Shown here piece after piece: positions 56,173 through 64,000 of a stretch of DNA of 64,000 nt (position 1 is the first letter of the stretch; the number at the start of each line of letters is the position of its first letter). The DNA is from Glaciecola nitratireducens FR1064 (lineage in GTDB: Bacteria > Pseudomonadota > Gammaproteobacteria > Enterobacterales > Alteromonadaceae): contig NC_016041.1 of NCBI RefSeq assembly GCF_000226565.1, forward strand, positions 744,001 through 808,000, given 5' to 3'. The notes under the pieces are model-generated. The model had not been told where the DNA came from. It saw only the letters and a list, made by a program, of their open reading frames with translations, and did no database searches. The translations under genes were made by a program, and so were the position numbers.

Positions 56173-57609
56173 GTGGTTCAGTTTTTTAAAGCAAAAAAGC
56201 CCTCATCTTCAGGTAAAAAAAGACCTCAAAGAAACCGTACTCAAGTAAAGGCCGAGCACGAGTTTGTCGAGTTTTCAGCGGACGTTATTGATCACCACGG
56301 CAACGGCATATGCCTATCTCATCAACCGATTATCGTTGTACCTGCGACAATTCCAGGTGAATCGTATCGAGTAGAAATACTCACTAAAAAGCAAAAGGTA
56401 TGGCATGGTAAAATTGCAAAGGTCTTGCAAGTGCATGAATCTGCTCGCGTTGAGCCATTTTGTCCTTATGTAACTACTTGTGGAGGATGCTCGCACCAAG
56501 CATTTCGCGCTGACTATTTAATTGAAGCAAAGCAAGCTAGTCTGAAAAGCTACTTAGAGAATGTTATTTCTTCGTCAAGACTAAAGCACTGTGAATGGGG
56601 TGATGCAATACATTCGGATATATCGGATATGCAACATGGATACCGTCGTCGCGCTCGCTTGGCTATCGATGCTCGTAATCCAGACGAGATTAAAATTGGA
56701 TTTCGACAAGAGAAGTCGAATAAAGTTGTTGATATACCGAAGTGTGCGGTTTTAGTTGAGTCACTGCACGATGTTTACGCCCAATTAGTCAGTTTAATTA
56801 AACGCCTTCCGAGTGTTTCCTCTATCGGTCATATCACGTTAACTGAAGGTTCTGAAAGGGCGCAGGTTTGTCTACATTTAACTAAGAGCTTAAGTGCCGA
56901 ATCAGTGAACATGTTAGTTGCAGAGCAAAAAGCTTCCGGCACAGAATATGTAATAGAAAGCAAAGGTTCAAAGCTCCTAAATGTTTCGGTATTAGATGGA
57001 GCGGATAAAAGTAGTGACGTAGGTGAAGATGTAATTTTTGATGCGAAATTCAGCATTTCGGACATTCCATCGTTGAAAATTGCAGTAACTGCTAATAATT
57101 TTATACAGGTCAACAAACATGTGAACCAGCAGATGCTGCGCTTAGCGAAAGAATGGTTAAATCCCAGCGCTGAGGACTGCATTGTTGATTTATTTTCGGG
57201 CATGGGCAACTTTTCGTTGGCTTTAGCTTCTTATTGTAAAGAAGTTATTGGCGTTGAAGGTATCCCTGAAATGGTGCAACAAGCTAGCGCAAATGCACAG
57301 TTAAATGGCATTAGCAATTGTCGCTTTGAACACTTTGACTTGAATAACTTGGCCGCAAAGGCAACACTTGATATACCTCAGGGCGCTCTCTTTATAGTCG
57401 ATCCGTCGCGCGCAGGTGCTCTGGAAATTATGAAGGTAATATCGGTTTTTAAACCACAAAAAATATTGTACGTTTCTTGCAATCCGACTAGTTTCGCGAG
57501 GGATGTAGAAGTTTTGCCAAACACATACGAGATTACTAAAATTAGAGCACTTGATATGTTTCCGTTCACAAAGCATATTGAGATGATAGCTTTAATCAGC
57601 TCAAAGTAG
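56173..57609 (+). CDS. rlmD: 23S rRNA (uracil-1939-C5)-methyltransferase RlmD
   Basis: 478 residues (E. coli RlmD 433). Order: N-terminal Lys/Arg-rich extension, TRAM RNA-binding domain (VIDHHGNGICLSHQPIIVVPATIPGE), a [4Fe-4S] site with FCPYVTTCGGCSHQ plus the later PKCAV cysteine, and the methylase with VDLFSGMGNFSLALA (SAM), SRAGALEIM and the nucleophile Cys in SCNPTSFARD. The start is GTG at 56173 with AGGGGT upstream. It is 5 nt after acpS and 11 nt before relA, as rumA-relA are adjacent in E. coli. Confidence 0.95.
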   Translation: MVQFFKAKKPSSSGKKRPQRNRTQVKAEHEFVEFSADVIDHHGNGICLSHQPIIVVPATIPGESYRVEILTKKQKVWHGKIAKVLQVHESARVEPFCPYVTTCGGCSHQAFRADYLIEAKQASLKSYLENVISSSRLKHCEWGDAIHSDISDMQHGYRRRARLAIDARNPDEIKIGFRQEKSNKVVDIPKCAVLVESLHDVYAQLVSLIKRLPSVSSIGHITLTEGSERAQVCLHLTKSLSAESVNMLVAEQKASGTEYVIESKGSKLLNVSVLDGADKSSDVGEDVIFDAKFSISDIPSLKIAVTANNFIQVNKHVNQQMLRLAKEWLNPSAEDCIVDLFSGMGNFSLALASYCKEVIGVEGIPEMVQQASANAQLNGISNCRFEHFDLNNLAAKATLDIPQGALFIVDPSRAGALEIMKVISVFKPQKILYVSCNPTSFARDVEVLPNTYEITKIRALDMFPFTKHIEMIALISSK

Positions 57610-57620
57610 AGTGAAACCAA

Positions 57621-59768
57621 ATGGTATCAATTAGAAGCGTACACCAAAGCAGTCGGCCCACTTTTAGCCAATGGTTGGCAGATTTGGATGTGCCCGAAAA
57701 AACTAAAACAAAACTTCGCCATGTTTCAGATCAACCAGATACGCTCTTAGTTGGTCAAGAAATGGTGGAAATCTTGCACGAACTGCATATGGATGATGAA
57801 ACGCTGCAAGCGGCTTTAGTCTATCCATACTGTCAAATTCATAAATTATCTGAAGAACAAATTGAAGACCAATTTGGCTTGCCAATAAAAGAGCTTATTA
57901 TGGGCGTTCGACGCATGGATGCCATCAAAACTCTGCAATCGCGCACCCGTCAAGACGAAGATCACGTCAATAATTTACGTCGCATGCTGTTGAGTATGGT
58001 CGAAGATGTGCGAGCCGTGGTCATTAAAATGGCGGAACGCATTTGTACCTTGCATGCCGTCAAAGAGGCGGATGAAGAAACGCGGGTTATCGTGGCGCAT
58101 GAGTGCTCAAGTATCTATGCGCCTTTAGCTAATAGACTCGGAATTGGACAACTCAAATGGGAGCTCGAAGACCTCTCTTTTCGCTATTTGCATCCAAACA
58201 CTTACAAACGCATTGCAGAAATGCTGGATGAAAAGCGAATTGATCGTGAACAGTACATTATTGACATTGTTAACAAATTGCAGGGACTGTTGGATGAGCA
58301 AAACATCAAGGCAGAAGTAATTGGTCGACCCAAGCATATATATAGCATTTGGAAAAAGATGCAAAAGAAGCAGCTTACTTTTGAAGAGTTGTTTGATATT
58401 CGTGCCCTGCGTATTGTTGCGGACAGACTACAAGATTGTTACGCGGCCCTCGGCACAGTGCATACAAATTGGAAACATATCCCGAAGGAGTTTGATGACT
58501 ACATAGCGACGCCAAAACAGAATGGATATCAGAGTATTCATACCGTTATTATTGGCCCTCAAGGTAAGTCAGTTGAAATTCAAATCAGAACACAGCAAAT
58601 GCACCAAGATGCAGAGCTCGGTGTTGCGGCGCATTGGAAGTATAAAGAGGGGACAACGGGCAAAGCGGCTGGCTCAGAAGAACGCTTGAACTGGCTGCGA
58701 AAAATCCTGCAGTGGCAAGAAGAAATGGCTGAATCCGGTAATTTGGTTGAAGAACTGCGTAGTCAGGTGTTCGATGACCGAGTATACGTGTTTACGCCCA
58801 AAGGCGATGTGATTGATTTACCCTTAGGTTCAACCCCGCTTGACTTTGCCTATTACGTACACAGTAACGTTGGCCACCGTTGTATTGGCGCGAAGGTAAA
58901 TAAGCGCATTGTGCCATTTGTTTATAAGTTACAAAGTGGCGACCAAGTTGAAGTACTTACCGGTAAAAACCGGTCACCGAGCCGCGATTGGATGCATCCT
59001 GGCTTAGGCTATGTGCATTCTGCTAGAGCCCGAGCGACAATCCATTCCTACTTTAAAAAGCAGGATAAAGATAAGAACGTTGATGCAGGAAGAGAACTCC
59101 TAGAACGAGAGCTTTCAAAAGTCGATCTTCCGATTAAGCTTGCTGCAGAGGCGCTGGATAAATTCAATGCTAATTCTGTTGACGATCTGTTTGCTGCTAT
59201 CGGGGTGGGCGATACGCGTGTGATGACGGTTGTACATTTCTTATCACAGAAACATGCTCCGGCGCCACCAGAACCAGCTGAAATGGCGATTAAGCCGCGC
59301 AGAGCAAAGCTTCGAAAAGGAGCGGAGCCGATTATCGCGGAAGGTGTCGGTAATTTGCTTAGCCAAATTGCAAAATGCTGCCAACCGGTAGCTGGTGAGC
59401 CGATTTTAGGCTACATAACCCAAGGTAAAGGCGTTAGCGTGCACAAAGAAAGTTGTGCACAGCTCGCTAATCTCTTGGAACAACATCCCGAACGCCAAAT
59501 TGACGTTTCGTGGGCAGTAGAGCATCAAACAAGCTTTCAAACGGAACTCAACGTTTTTTGTAATGACAGAACCGGTATTTTACGAGATATCACTACCGTA
59601 TTATCAAATGAAAAGGTGGGTTTGCTCGGTGTAAACAGTTTTAGCAACAAAAGCCACAATTCTGCGCTAATAAAACTCACTGTTGAAGTGACAGATGCCA
59701 ATAATTTAGCTCGCGTTGTCGATAGATTGAAGCAACTGCCGGACGTGAATGATGTCGCAAGGGATTAA
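57621..59768 (+). CDS. relA: (p)ppGpp synthetase I RelA
   Basis: 715 residues (E. coli 744). Ribosome-linked synthetase of the stringent alarmone. A degenerate HD-type hydrolase region (about 40-200, without the His-Asp pair), then the synthetase with RIVADRLQDCYAALG, FDDYIATPKQNGYQSIHT and EIQIRTQQMHQDAELGVAAHWKYKEG. TGS (YVFTPKGDVIDLPLGSTPLDFAYYVHSNVG), zinc-finger-like (KCCQPVAGEPILGYITQGKGVSVHKESC) and ACT (TGILRDITTVL) domains follow. It is expected to lack hydrolase activity. mazG overlaps its last 20 nt. Confidence 0.96.
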   Translation: MVSIRSVHQSSRPTFSQWLADLDVPEKTKTKLRHVSDQPDTLLVGQEMVEILHELHMDDETLQAALVYPYCQIHKLSEEQIEDQFGLPIKELIMGVRRMDAIKTLQSRTRQDEDHVNNLRRMLLSMVEDVRAVVIKMAERICTLHAVKEADEETRVIVAHECSSIYAPLANRLGIGQLKWELEDLSFRYLHPNTYKRIAEMLDEKRIDREQYIIDIVNKLQGLLDEQNIKAEVIGRPKHIYSIWKKMQKKQLTFEELFDIRALRIVADRLQDCYAALGTVHTNWKHIPKEFDDYIATPKQNGYQSIHTVIIGPQGKSVEIQIRTQQMHQDAELGVAAHWKYKEGTTGKAAGSEERLNWLRKILQWQEEMAESGNLVEELRSQVFDDRVYVFTPKGDVIDLPLGSTPLDFAYYVHSNVGHRCIGAKVNKRIVPFVYKLQSGDQVEVLTGKNRSPSRDWMHPGLGYVHSARARATIHSYFKKQDKDKNVDAGRELLERELSKVDLPIKLAAEALDKFNANSVDDLFAAIGVGDTRVMTVVHFLSQKHAPAPPEPAEMAIKPRRAKLRKGAEPIIAEGVGNLLSQIAKCCQPVAGEPILGYITQGKGVSVHKESCAQLANLLEQHPERQIDVSWAVEHQTSFQTELNVFCNDRTGILRDITTVLSNEKVGLLGVNSFSNKSHNSALIKLTVEVTDANNLARVVDRLKQLPDVNDVARD

Positions 59769-60171
59769 TTCGAGTTTGCTACAAAAAGCACTGGAAATTC
59801 AGCTGAAATGTGCGGAATTCGGATTTGATTGGCCAGACGCCGCGCCCGTATTCGATAAAATACTTGAAGAAATTGATGAGGTAAAAGCGGAGGTCAATGC
59901 GACCGAACCGCAGCAGCACAAAATTGAAGATGAAGTAGGCGATTTGCTATTTGCAGTTGTGAACTTGTCGCGCCATTTGCACATCAACCCAGATCTTGCA
60001 TTGGCAAAAGCGACCGAAAAGTTTTGTAAACGCTTTGCTTTAGTTCAGACCTTTGCTGCTAATGAAAGTCTTGAGCTCAAAAATCTAAGCGCAGAGGAAC
60101 TAGAAATACTCTGGCAGAAAGCAAAGCTAAGCTTAATTCAGGCAGATAAAGTGAGTGAAGAGGCTGGTTAA
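59749..60171 (+). CDS. MazG-family NTP pyrophosphohydrolase, half-length
   Basis: 140 residues. All-alpha NTP pyrophosphatase fold with the metal-binding motif E40-E41-x-x-E44 and ExxD at 62-65 (DEVGDLLFAVVNLSRHL). It aligns from end to end with only the C-terminal half of E. coli MazG (263 residues): residues such as ALEIQLKCAEFGFDWPDAAPVFDKILEE, VNLSRHL and ALAKATEKFCKRF. The N-terminal domain is absent and relA sits directly in front, so no missing exon or frameshift can hold it. Its start (ATG 59749 or 59752) lies inside relA. Likely cleans up abnormal NTPs or ppGpp, but MazG's dimer of tandem domains could not form in the usual way. Confidence 0.85.
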   Translation: MMSQGINSSLLQKALEIQLKCAEFGFDWPDAAPVFDKILEEIDEVKAEVNATEPQQHKIEDEVGDLLFAVVNLSRHLHINPDLALAKATEKFCKRFALVQTFAANESLELKNLSAEELEILWQKAKLSLIQADKVSEEAG

Positions 60172-60271
60172 GGTTCTTTGGATCGCAGGATTGAGAATGG
60201 TTTTTGCAGCATAAAGTATCTGGACATAAAATAGATGCTCTGCATACATTCAGACAAAATCCACAAAAACA

Positions 60272-60300
60272 CTTCGCTTTTCCTGCAAAGTCTGTATAAT
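60272..60300 (+). promoter_or_regulatory. Promoter of rplM-rpsI
   Basis: A consensus TATAAT at 60295-60300 with a GC-rich discriminator TCGCGACC, as in stringently controlled ribosomal promoters. The minus-35 (CTTCGC at 60272) is poor. The transcript would have a leader of about 137 nt. Confidence 0.55.
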
Positions 60301-60321
60301 TCGCGACCTGCCCAGTTGCAC

Positions 60322-60339
60322 CCACCTTTGGGAAGGTGG
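60322..60339 (+). promoter_or_regulatory. Hairpin in the rplM leader, candidate L13 autoregulation site
   Basis: CCACCTT pairs with AAGGTGG around a TGGG loop within the untranslated leader of rplM. E. coli L13 represses its own mRNA through the leader, so a similar structure could act here. I do not recognise a named RNA family. Confidence 0.35.
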
Positions 60340-60443
60340 TAGATTGACCAGCTCGAAGGGGCTAACAGGTTGATAAATATACACTTTGAGCAGAATACAC
60401 TGCTTGACAGTGAAACTAACTGATAATTTTGGGTGACGAATAA

Positions 60444-60872
60444 ATGAAAACTTTTGTTGCAAAGCCAGAAAGCGTACAGCGCGACTGGTATGTGGTTGAC
60501 GCCGCAGGCAAAACTTTAGGCCGTTTAGCGGCTGAAATCGCAGTAAGACTGCGTGGAAAGCATAAACCAGAGTACACACCTCATGTGGATACTGGTGATT
60601 ACATTGTTGTAGTTAATGCAGAAAAAATTACGGTAACAGGAAATAAAGCGCTAGGTAAAATCTACTACGCTCACTCTGGTTACCCAGGTGGCTTGAAGCA
60701 AGCAACTTTCGAACAGCTAATTCAAAAGAAGCCAGAAATGGTTATTGAGAAAGCAGTGAAAGGTATGCTTCCAAAAGGCCCACTAGGTCGTGCTATGTTC
60801 CGCAAAATGAAAGTTTTTGCAGGTCCAGAGCATACGCATGCTGCACAACAGCCACAATCACTGGACATTTAA
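60444..60872 (+). CDS. rplM: 50S ribosomal protein L13
   Basis: 142 residues, as in E. coli. It has the L13 marks [53 protein letters not shown] and [23 protein letters not shown]. It begins the two-gene rplM-rpsI operon. Confidence 0.97.
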   Translation: MKTFVAKPESVQRDWYVVDAAGKTLGRLAAEIAVRLRGKHKPEYTPHVDTGDYIVVVNAEKITVTGNKALGKIYYAHSGYPGGLKQATFEQLIQKKPEMVIEKAVKGMLPKGPLGRAMFRKMKVFAGPEHTHAAQQPQSLDI

Positions 60873-60884
60873 GGAGCGAGCAAA

Positions 60885-61277
60885 ATGGCAGATACTCAAT
60901 ACTACGGCACTGGCCGTCGCAAAAGCTCAACAGCTCGCGTTTTTCTTCGTCCGGGCACAGGTAGCATTACTGTAAACCAACGTCCACTTGACGTATTCTT
61001 TGGTCGTGAAACTGCACGTATGATCGTGAGACAACCAATCGAATTAGTTGAGATGACAGAAAAATTCGACATCTACGTTACCGTTTCTGGCGGTGGTATC
61101 AGCGGACAAGCTGGTGCAATACGTCACGGTATCACTCGCGCTCTTATGGAGTTCGACGAGACCTTGCGTCCAGCACTACGCAAAGCTGGTTTCGTAACAC
61201 GTGATGCTCGTAAAGTTGAACGTAAGAAAGTGGGTCTACATAAAGCGCGTAAGCGTCCACAATTCTCAAAACGTTAA
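60885..61277 (+). CDS. rpsI: 30S ribosomal protein S9
   Basis: 130 residues, the usual length. [21 protein letters not shown] and the basic C-terminal tail [17 protein letters not shown], which reaches the decoding centre. A GGAG ribosome site is 12 nt after rplM. A terminator follows at 61297. Confidence 0.97.
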   Translation: MADTQYYGTGRRKSSTARVFLRPGTGSITVNQRPLDVFFGRETARMIVRQPIELVEMTEKFDIYVTVSGGGISGQAGAIRHGITRALMEFDETLRPALRKAGFVTRDARKVERKKVGLHKARKRPQFSKR

Positions 61278-61296
61278 TTCGTTTCGACATGTTTTC

Positions 61297-61323
61297 AAAA
61301 ACCCAGCTCCGGCTGGGTTTTTT
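61297..61323 (+). terminator. Intrinsic terminator of rplM-rpsI
   Basis: ACCCAGC-TCCG-GCTGGGT stem-loop with flanking A run and six T, 20 nt past the rpsI stop. Confidence 0.92.
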
Positions 61324-61652
61324 ATTTGTTAGCGAAAAACTGTGTCGTATAGCAAATTTCTGCCGATATCTTATTGAAATGCACTATTGTGGAGAAATCT
61401 TGACTTATAACGACAAAAACAATCAATTTTTATGAGTAAATCCTTGTGTTTGTTAAGGGTTTTCTTTTAACATACCCTGCTTGAAATAATTAAGAGTTTC
61501 AGATTAAAAATACCAGTTCAATTTAGGTTACATTGCAACCTTGTTTAATCTTGTTGTAGTAAGTCTATAGTTTGATTTAGGTCGTATTTAAACCATCATT
61601 GAACTCGAATTTATGATTTGAACCCAGTCTTTCCAACCCCGGAGAAAAGTTG
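61324..61652. other. Intergenic region upstream of petA, 329 bp
   Basis: AT-rich, with no ORF or hairpin I can support beyond the rpsI terminator on its left. It must contain the petABC promoter, but no convincing minus-10/minus-35 pair stands out. Confidence 0.4.
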
Positions 61653-62285
61653 ATGAGCGATGTATCAGTAGATACCAATGAGTCAGCAACAAATAACGAA
61701 CAGCCTCAAAGCAGCGATCGCCGCAAATTTTTGACTGTTGGTACATGTGTTGTTGGTGCTGTTGGTGCTGTAGGTGCTGCAGTCCCTTTTGTTGCCTCAT
61801 GGCAACCAAGCGCAAAAGCCAAAGCGGCGGGTGCTGATGTGCAAGTAGATATTAGTGCAATCCAGTCAGGCCAAATGATTCGTGTAAAATGGCGCGGTAA
61901 GCCAGTATGGATTGTTCGCAGAACACCAGAACTTCTTGCAAGCTTGAGTGCTCACGAAGATCAGCTTCGTGATCCAAATTCAGACACTGAACAGCAGCCT
62001 GAATTTGCACATAACCAATACCGTTCTTTAAAGGCGGAATATCTGGTTCTTGTTGGTATTTGTACTCACCTTGGTTGTTCACCACAGCATCTAACTGATG
62101 GTGCTTTCGAGCAATACGCTGAGGGCGTAGCGGAAGGCTTCTTCTGTCCTTGCCACGGCTCTAAGTTCGATATGGCTGGTCGCGTTTTCCAAGGTGTTCC
62201 AGCGCCACTCAATTTAGTGGTGCCACCGTATCAATACGTTGATGATAATACGATTATTATCGGCTCAGAAGCGGAGGTTGCGTAA
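61653..62285 (+). CDS. petA: Ubiquinol-cytochrome c reductase Rieske iron-sulfur subunit
   Basis: 210 residues. A Tat-type signal anchor (SDRRKFLTVGTCVVGAVGAVG) holds it in the membrane. The [2Fe-2S] ligands are in CTHLGC and CPCHGS, and a long loop typical of Rieske proteins lies between. The ATG at 61653 has GGAG eight nt upstream; a TTG at 61650 is in frame but less likely. It overlaps petB by one base (TAATG). First gene of the cytochrome bc1 operon. Confidence 0.95.
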   Translation: MSDVSVDTNESATNNEQPQSSDRRKFLTVGTCVVGAVGAVGAAVPFVASWQPSAKAKAAGADVQVDISAIQSGQMIRVKWRGKPVWIVRRTPELLASLSAHEDQLRDPNSDTEQQPEFAHNQYRSLKAEYLVLVGICTHLGCSPQHLTDGAFEQYAEGVAEGFFCPCHGSKFDMAGRVFQGVPAPLNLVVPPYQYVDDNTIIIGSEAEVA

Positions 62286-63550
62286 TGAATGCATTTATGA
62301 ACTGGATCGAAGAACGTATTCCCATGATGCGCACTGCTAATATGCATGCGATTCAATATCCAGCACCAAAAAACATGAATTTCTGGTACATATTTGGTTT
62401 CTTAGCCACTATCGTGCTGGTAAACCAAATTATTACTGGTATTTGGTTAACGATGAACTTCGAACCATCCGCAGAACGCGCGTTCGCATCGGTTGAATAC
62501 ATCATGCGTGAAGTCGACTACGGTTGGCTTATTCGCTACATGCATAGTACAGGCGCTTCAGCTTTCTTCATTGTCGTTTACCTTCACATGTTCAGAGGGA
62601 TGATGTACGGCTCATATCAAAAACCTCGCGAATTGCTGTGGGTGTTCGGTATGCTAATTTACTTAGCACTTATGGCTGAAGCTTTCATGGGTTATGTATT
62701 GCCTTGGGGTCAGATGTCATATTGGGGAGCACAGGTTATTGTATCGCTATTTAGTGCTATTCCAGTTGTCGGTCCTGACCTAGTCGAATGGATCCAAGGT
62801 GACTACGTTATCTCGGGTGCAACGCTTAACCGATTCTTTGCACTGCACGTAATTGCGCTGCCACTAGTGATTGTGATTTTGGTTTTCCTACACATCATTG
62901 CTTTGCATGAAGTGGGTTCGAATAACCCGGACGGCACTAACATAAAGCATAAAAAAGGTTCATTGGCTGAAGAAGACAAAACGTCTTATAAGATCCATGA
63001 GCATTACACGAATAAATACGACATCATTGACGACGTTGTACCTTTCTTCCCGCACATCGTGTTGAAAGATATGGTTGCCTTTAGCGTGTTCTTGTTCGGT
63101 TTCTGCTACATCATGTTCTTTATGCCTGAAATGGGCGGTTACTTCTTGGAGCATCCGAATTTTGAAATTGCGAACCCGTATAAAACACCTGTGCATATTT
63201 TCCCTGTATGGTATTTCACGCCGTTCTATGCGATTTTGAAGGCAGTACCAGATAAACTATTCGGTGTATTGACCATGTTCGGTGCTATCGCAGTGCTGTT
63301 TGCTATACCTTGGATTGACCGTGGTAAAGTGAGATCATGGCGTTACAGATGTGGCCTTCACAAAGTCAACTTGCTTGTGTTCGCAGCTGTATTCATATTT
63401 TTGGGATACCTCGGCGGTACACCACAAGAAAACTGGAAAATTGTTGCGTCACAAATAGCCACTATTATGTATTTTGGTTTCTTCGTTTTACTTTGGATTT
63501 ACTCAGGTAAAGAGAAAACCAAGCCAGTACCTGCGAGGATCACACTATGA
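62285..63550 (+). CDS. petB: Cytochrome b of the bc1 complex
   Basis: 421 residues, eight transmembrane helices. The heme ligands are the histidines in MHSTGASAFF, YLHMFRGMM, LHVIALPL and FLHIIALHE. The Qo-site loop is PVWYFTPFYAIL at residues 307 onward, with Val where PEWY has Glu (a variant found in many gammaproteobacteria, from family knowledge). Ends ...PARITL. It overlaps petA by one base and petC by four, so all three are translationally coupled. Confidence 0.95.
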   Translation: MNAFMNWIEERIPMMRTANMHAIQYPAPKNMNFWYIFGFLATIVLVNQIITGIWLTMNFEPSAERAFASVEYIMREVDYGWLIRYMHSTGASAFFIVVYLHMFRGMMYGSYQKPRELLWVFGMLIYLALMAEAFMGYVLPWGQMSYWGAQVIVSLFSAIPVVGPDLVEWIQGDYVISGATLNRFFALHVIALPLVIVILVFLHIIALHEVGSNNPDGTNIKHKKGSLAEEDKTSYKIHEHYTNKYDIIDDVVPFFPHIVLKDMVAFSVFLFGFCYIMFFMPEMGGYFLEHPNFEIANPYKTPVHIFPVWYFTPFYAILKAVPDKLFGVLTMFGAIAVLFAIPWIDRGKVRSWRYRCGLHKVNLLVFAAVFIFLGYLGGTPQENWKIVASQIATIMYFGFFVLLWIYSGKEKTKPVPARITL

Positions 63551-64000
63551 AAAAATGGTTAGCAATTTTACTGTTAGTGCCTACCTTCGCATTTGCCGCA
63601 GGTGGAACATATCCTAACGACCACGCGGATATTGATTTAACCGATAAGGCATCGTTGCAGCGTGGCGCTCAAACATTTATGAACTATTGTTTAGGCTGTC
63701 ACCAAATGCAGTATCAGCGTTACCAGCGCACTTTCCAAGATATTGGCGTGCCTGATGACCTAGGTGATAAGTACTTGCGTTTTACCGGTGAAAAGGTCAG
63801 CGATTACATTACGTCGCCAATGCCTGCGGAAGATGCGGCGACATGGTTCGGTGCTGCGCCACCTGACTTAACCTTAGTCGCACGTGTTCGTGGTGCCGAT
63901 TGGATTTACACGTATCTACGTACCTTTTATGTAGATGAGACCAAGACATTTGGTGTAAACAACCTAGCATTCCCTAATGCAGGTATGCCTCACGTTTTGC
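63547..64000 (+). CDS. petC: Cytochrome c1, N-terminal part (3' end outside window)
   Basis: The visible 151 residues include a signal peptide (1-18), the heme site C48-L-G-C51-H52 in NYCLGCHQMQYQRY, and segments (WFGAAPPDLTLVARVRGADWIYTYLRTFY, NNLAFPNAGMPHVL) typical of c1 in gammaproteobacteria. The axial Met is in the missing part or just at the edge. It starts in the ATGA overlap with petB. Together with petA and petB it forms the cytochrome bc1 complex that passes electrons from ubiquinol to a c-type cytochrome. Confidence 0.95.
   Translation, partial: MKKWLAILLLVPTFAFAAGGTYPNDHADIDLTDKASLQRGAQTFMNYCLGCHQMQYQRYQRTFQDIGVPDDLGDKYLRFTGEKVSDYITSPMPAEDAATWFGAAPPDLTLVARVRGADWIYTYLRTFYVDETKTFGVNNLAFPNAGMPHVL

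Overview
This window is chromosomal DNA from a marine-type gammaproteobacterium, most likely in or near the Alteromonadales (Alteromonadaceae-like). The reasons are the classic gamma gene orders (thrU-tyrU-glyT-thrT-tufB; lptD-surA-pdxA-rsmA-apaG-apaH; recO-pdxJ-acpS; rplM-rpsI), a type III pantothenate kinase beside birA, a PEP-CTERM-type protein, and a complete proteobacterial dedicated sortase system. Composition is moderately AT-rich throughout. I see no insertion sequence, prophage, CRISPR array or rRNA, so most of the window is core genome with a few accessory blocks.

Layout. 1-2842: end of birA, coaX, four tRNAs (Thr-Tyr-Gly-Thr) behind a strong promoter, then tufB. 2855-3217: a tandem array of three ~108-bp palindromic repeats where other gammas carry secE-nusG. 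3276-5121: a flavodoxin, a membrane-anchored partner and an Hsp20 chaperone, all on minus. 5320-8763: a LysR regulator divergent from a VOC-fold protein, an Asp/Glu racemase-family protein and a PEP-CTERM-like secreted protein. 8908-13735: a soluble CZB chemoreceptor, a 40-residue membrane ORF, an AEC transporter, an acyl-CoA ligase and a small membrane protein, all on minus. 13908-20246: a sugar dehydrogenase-like periplasmic protein, acnB, a DUF192 protein and lysC. 20323-29097 (minus): a membrane chemoreceptor and the LPS-export/periplasmic-folding operon lptD-surA-pdxA-rsmA-apaG-apaH. 29549-32222: djlA, xerD, dsbC. 32233-35477 (minus): a DUF4398/OmpA lipoprotein, a small membrane protein, an MscS-like channel and an ECF sigma factor. 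35795-39502: a porin and PstS-like protein facing a GGDEF-EAL protein. 39616-51862: the sortase system (class GN sortase, VIT/VWA sortase target, PdsO, PdsR, PdsS) followed by a giant PAS/coiled-coil protein. 52074-60171: recJ, an unknown gene, recO-pdxJ-acpS-rlmD-relA and a half-length mazG. 60272-64000: rplM-rpsI and petABC (cytochrome bc1; petC is cut by the window edge).

How it fits together. Two blocks concern the envelope. One makes and folds outer-membrane machinery (LptD with its chaperone SurA; DsbC nearby). The other builds a surface or periplasmic system in which PdsS/PdsR probably control the sortase, its von Willebrand target and the OmpA-like PdsO. The most unusual objects are the 1529-residue PAS/coiled-coil protein directly after pdsS, which ends in what looks like an Hpt domain without its histidine; the palindromic repeat array after tufB; the ECF sigma/MscS cluster with no visible anti-sigma gene; and the half-length MazG overlapping relA.
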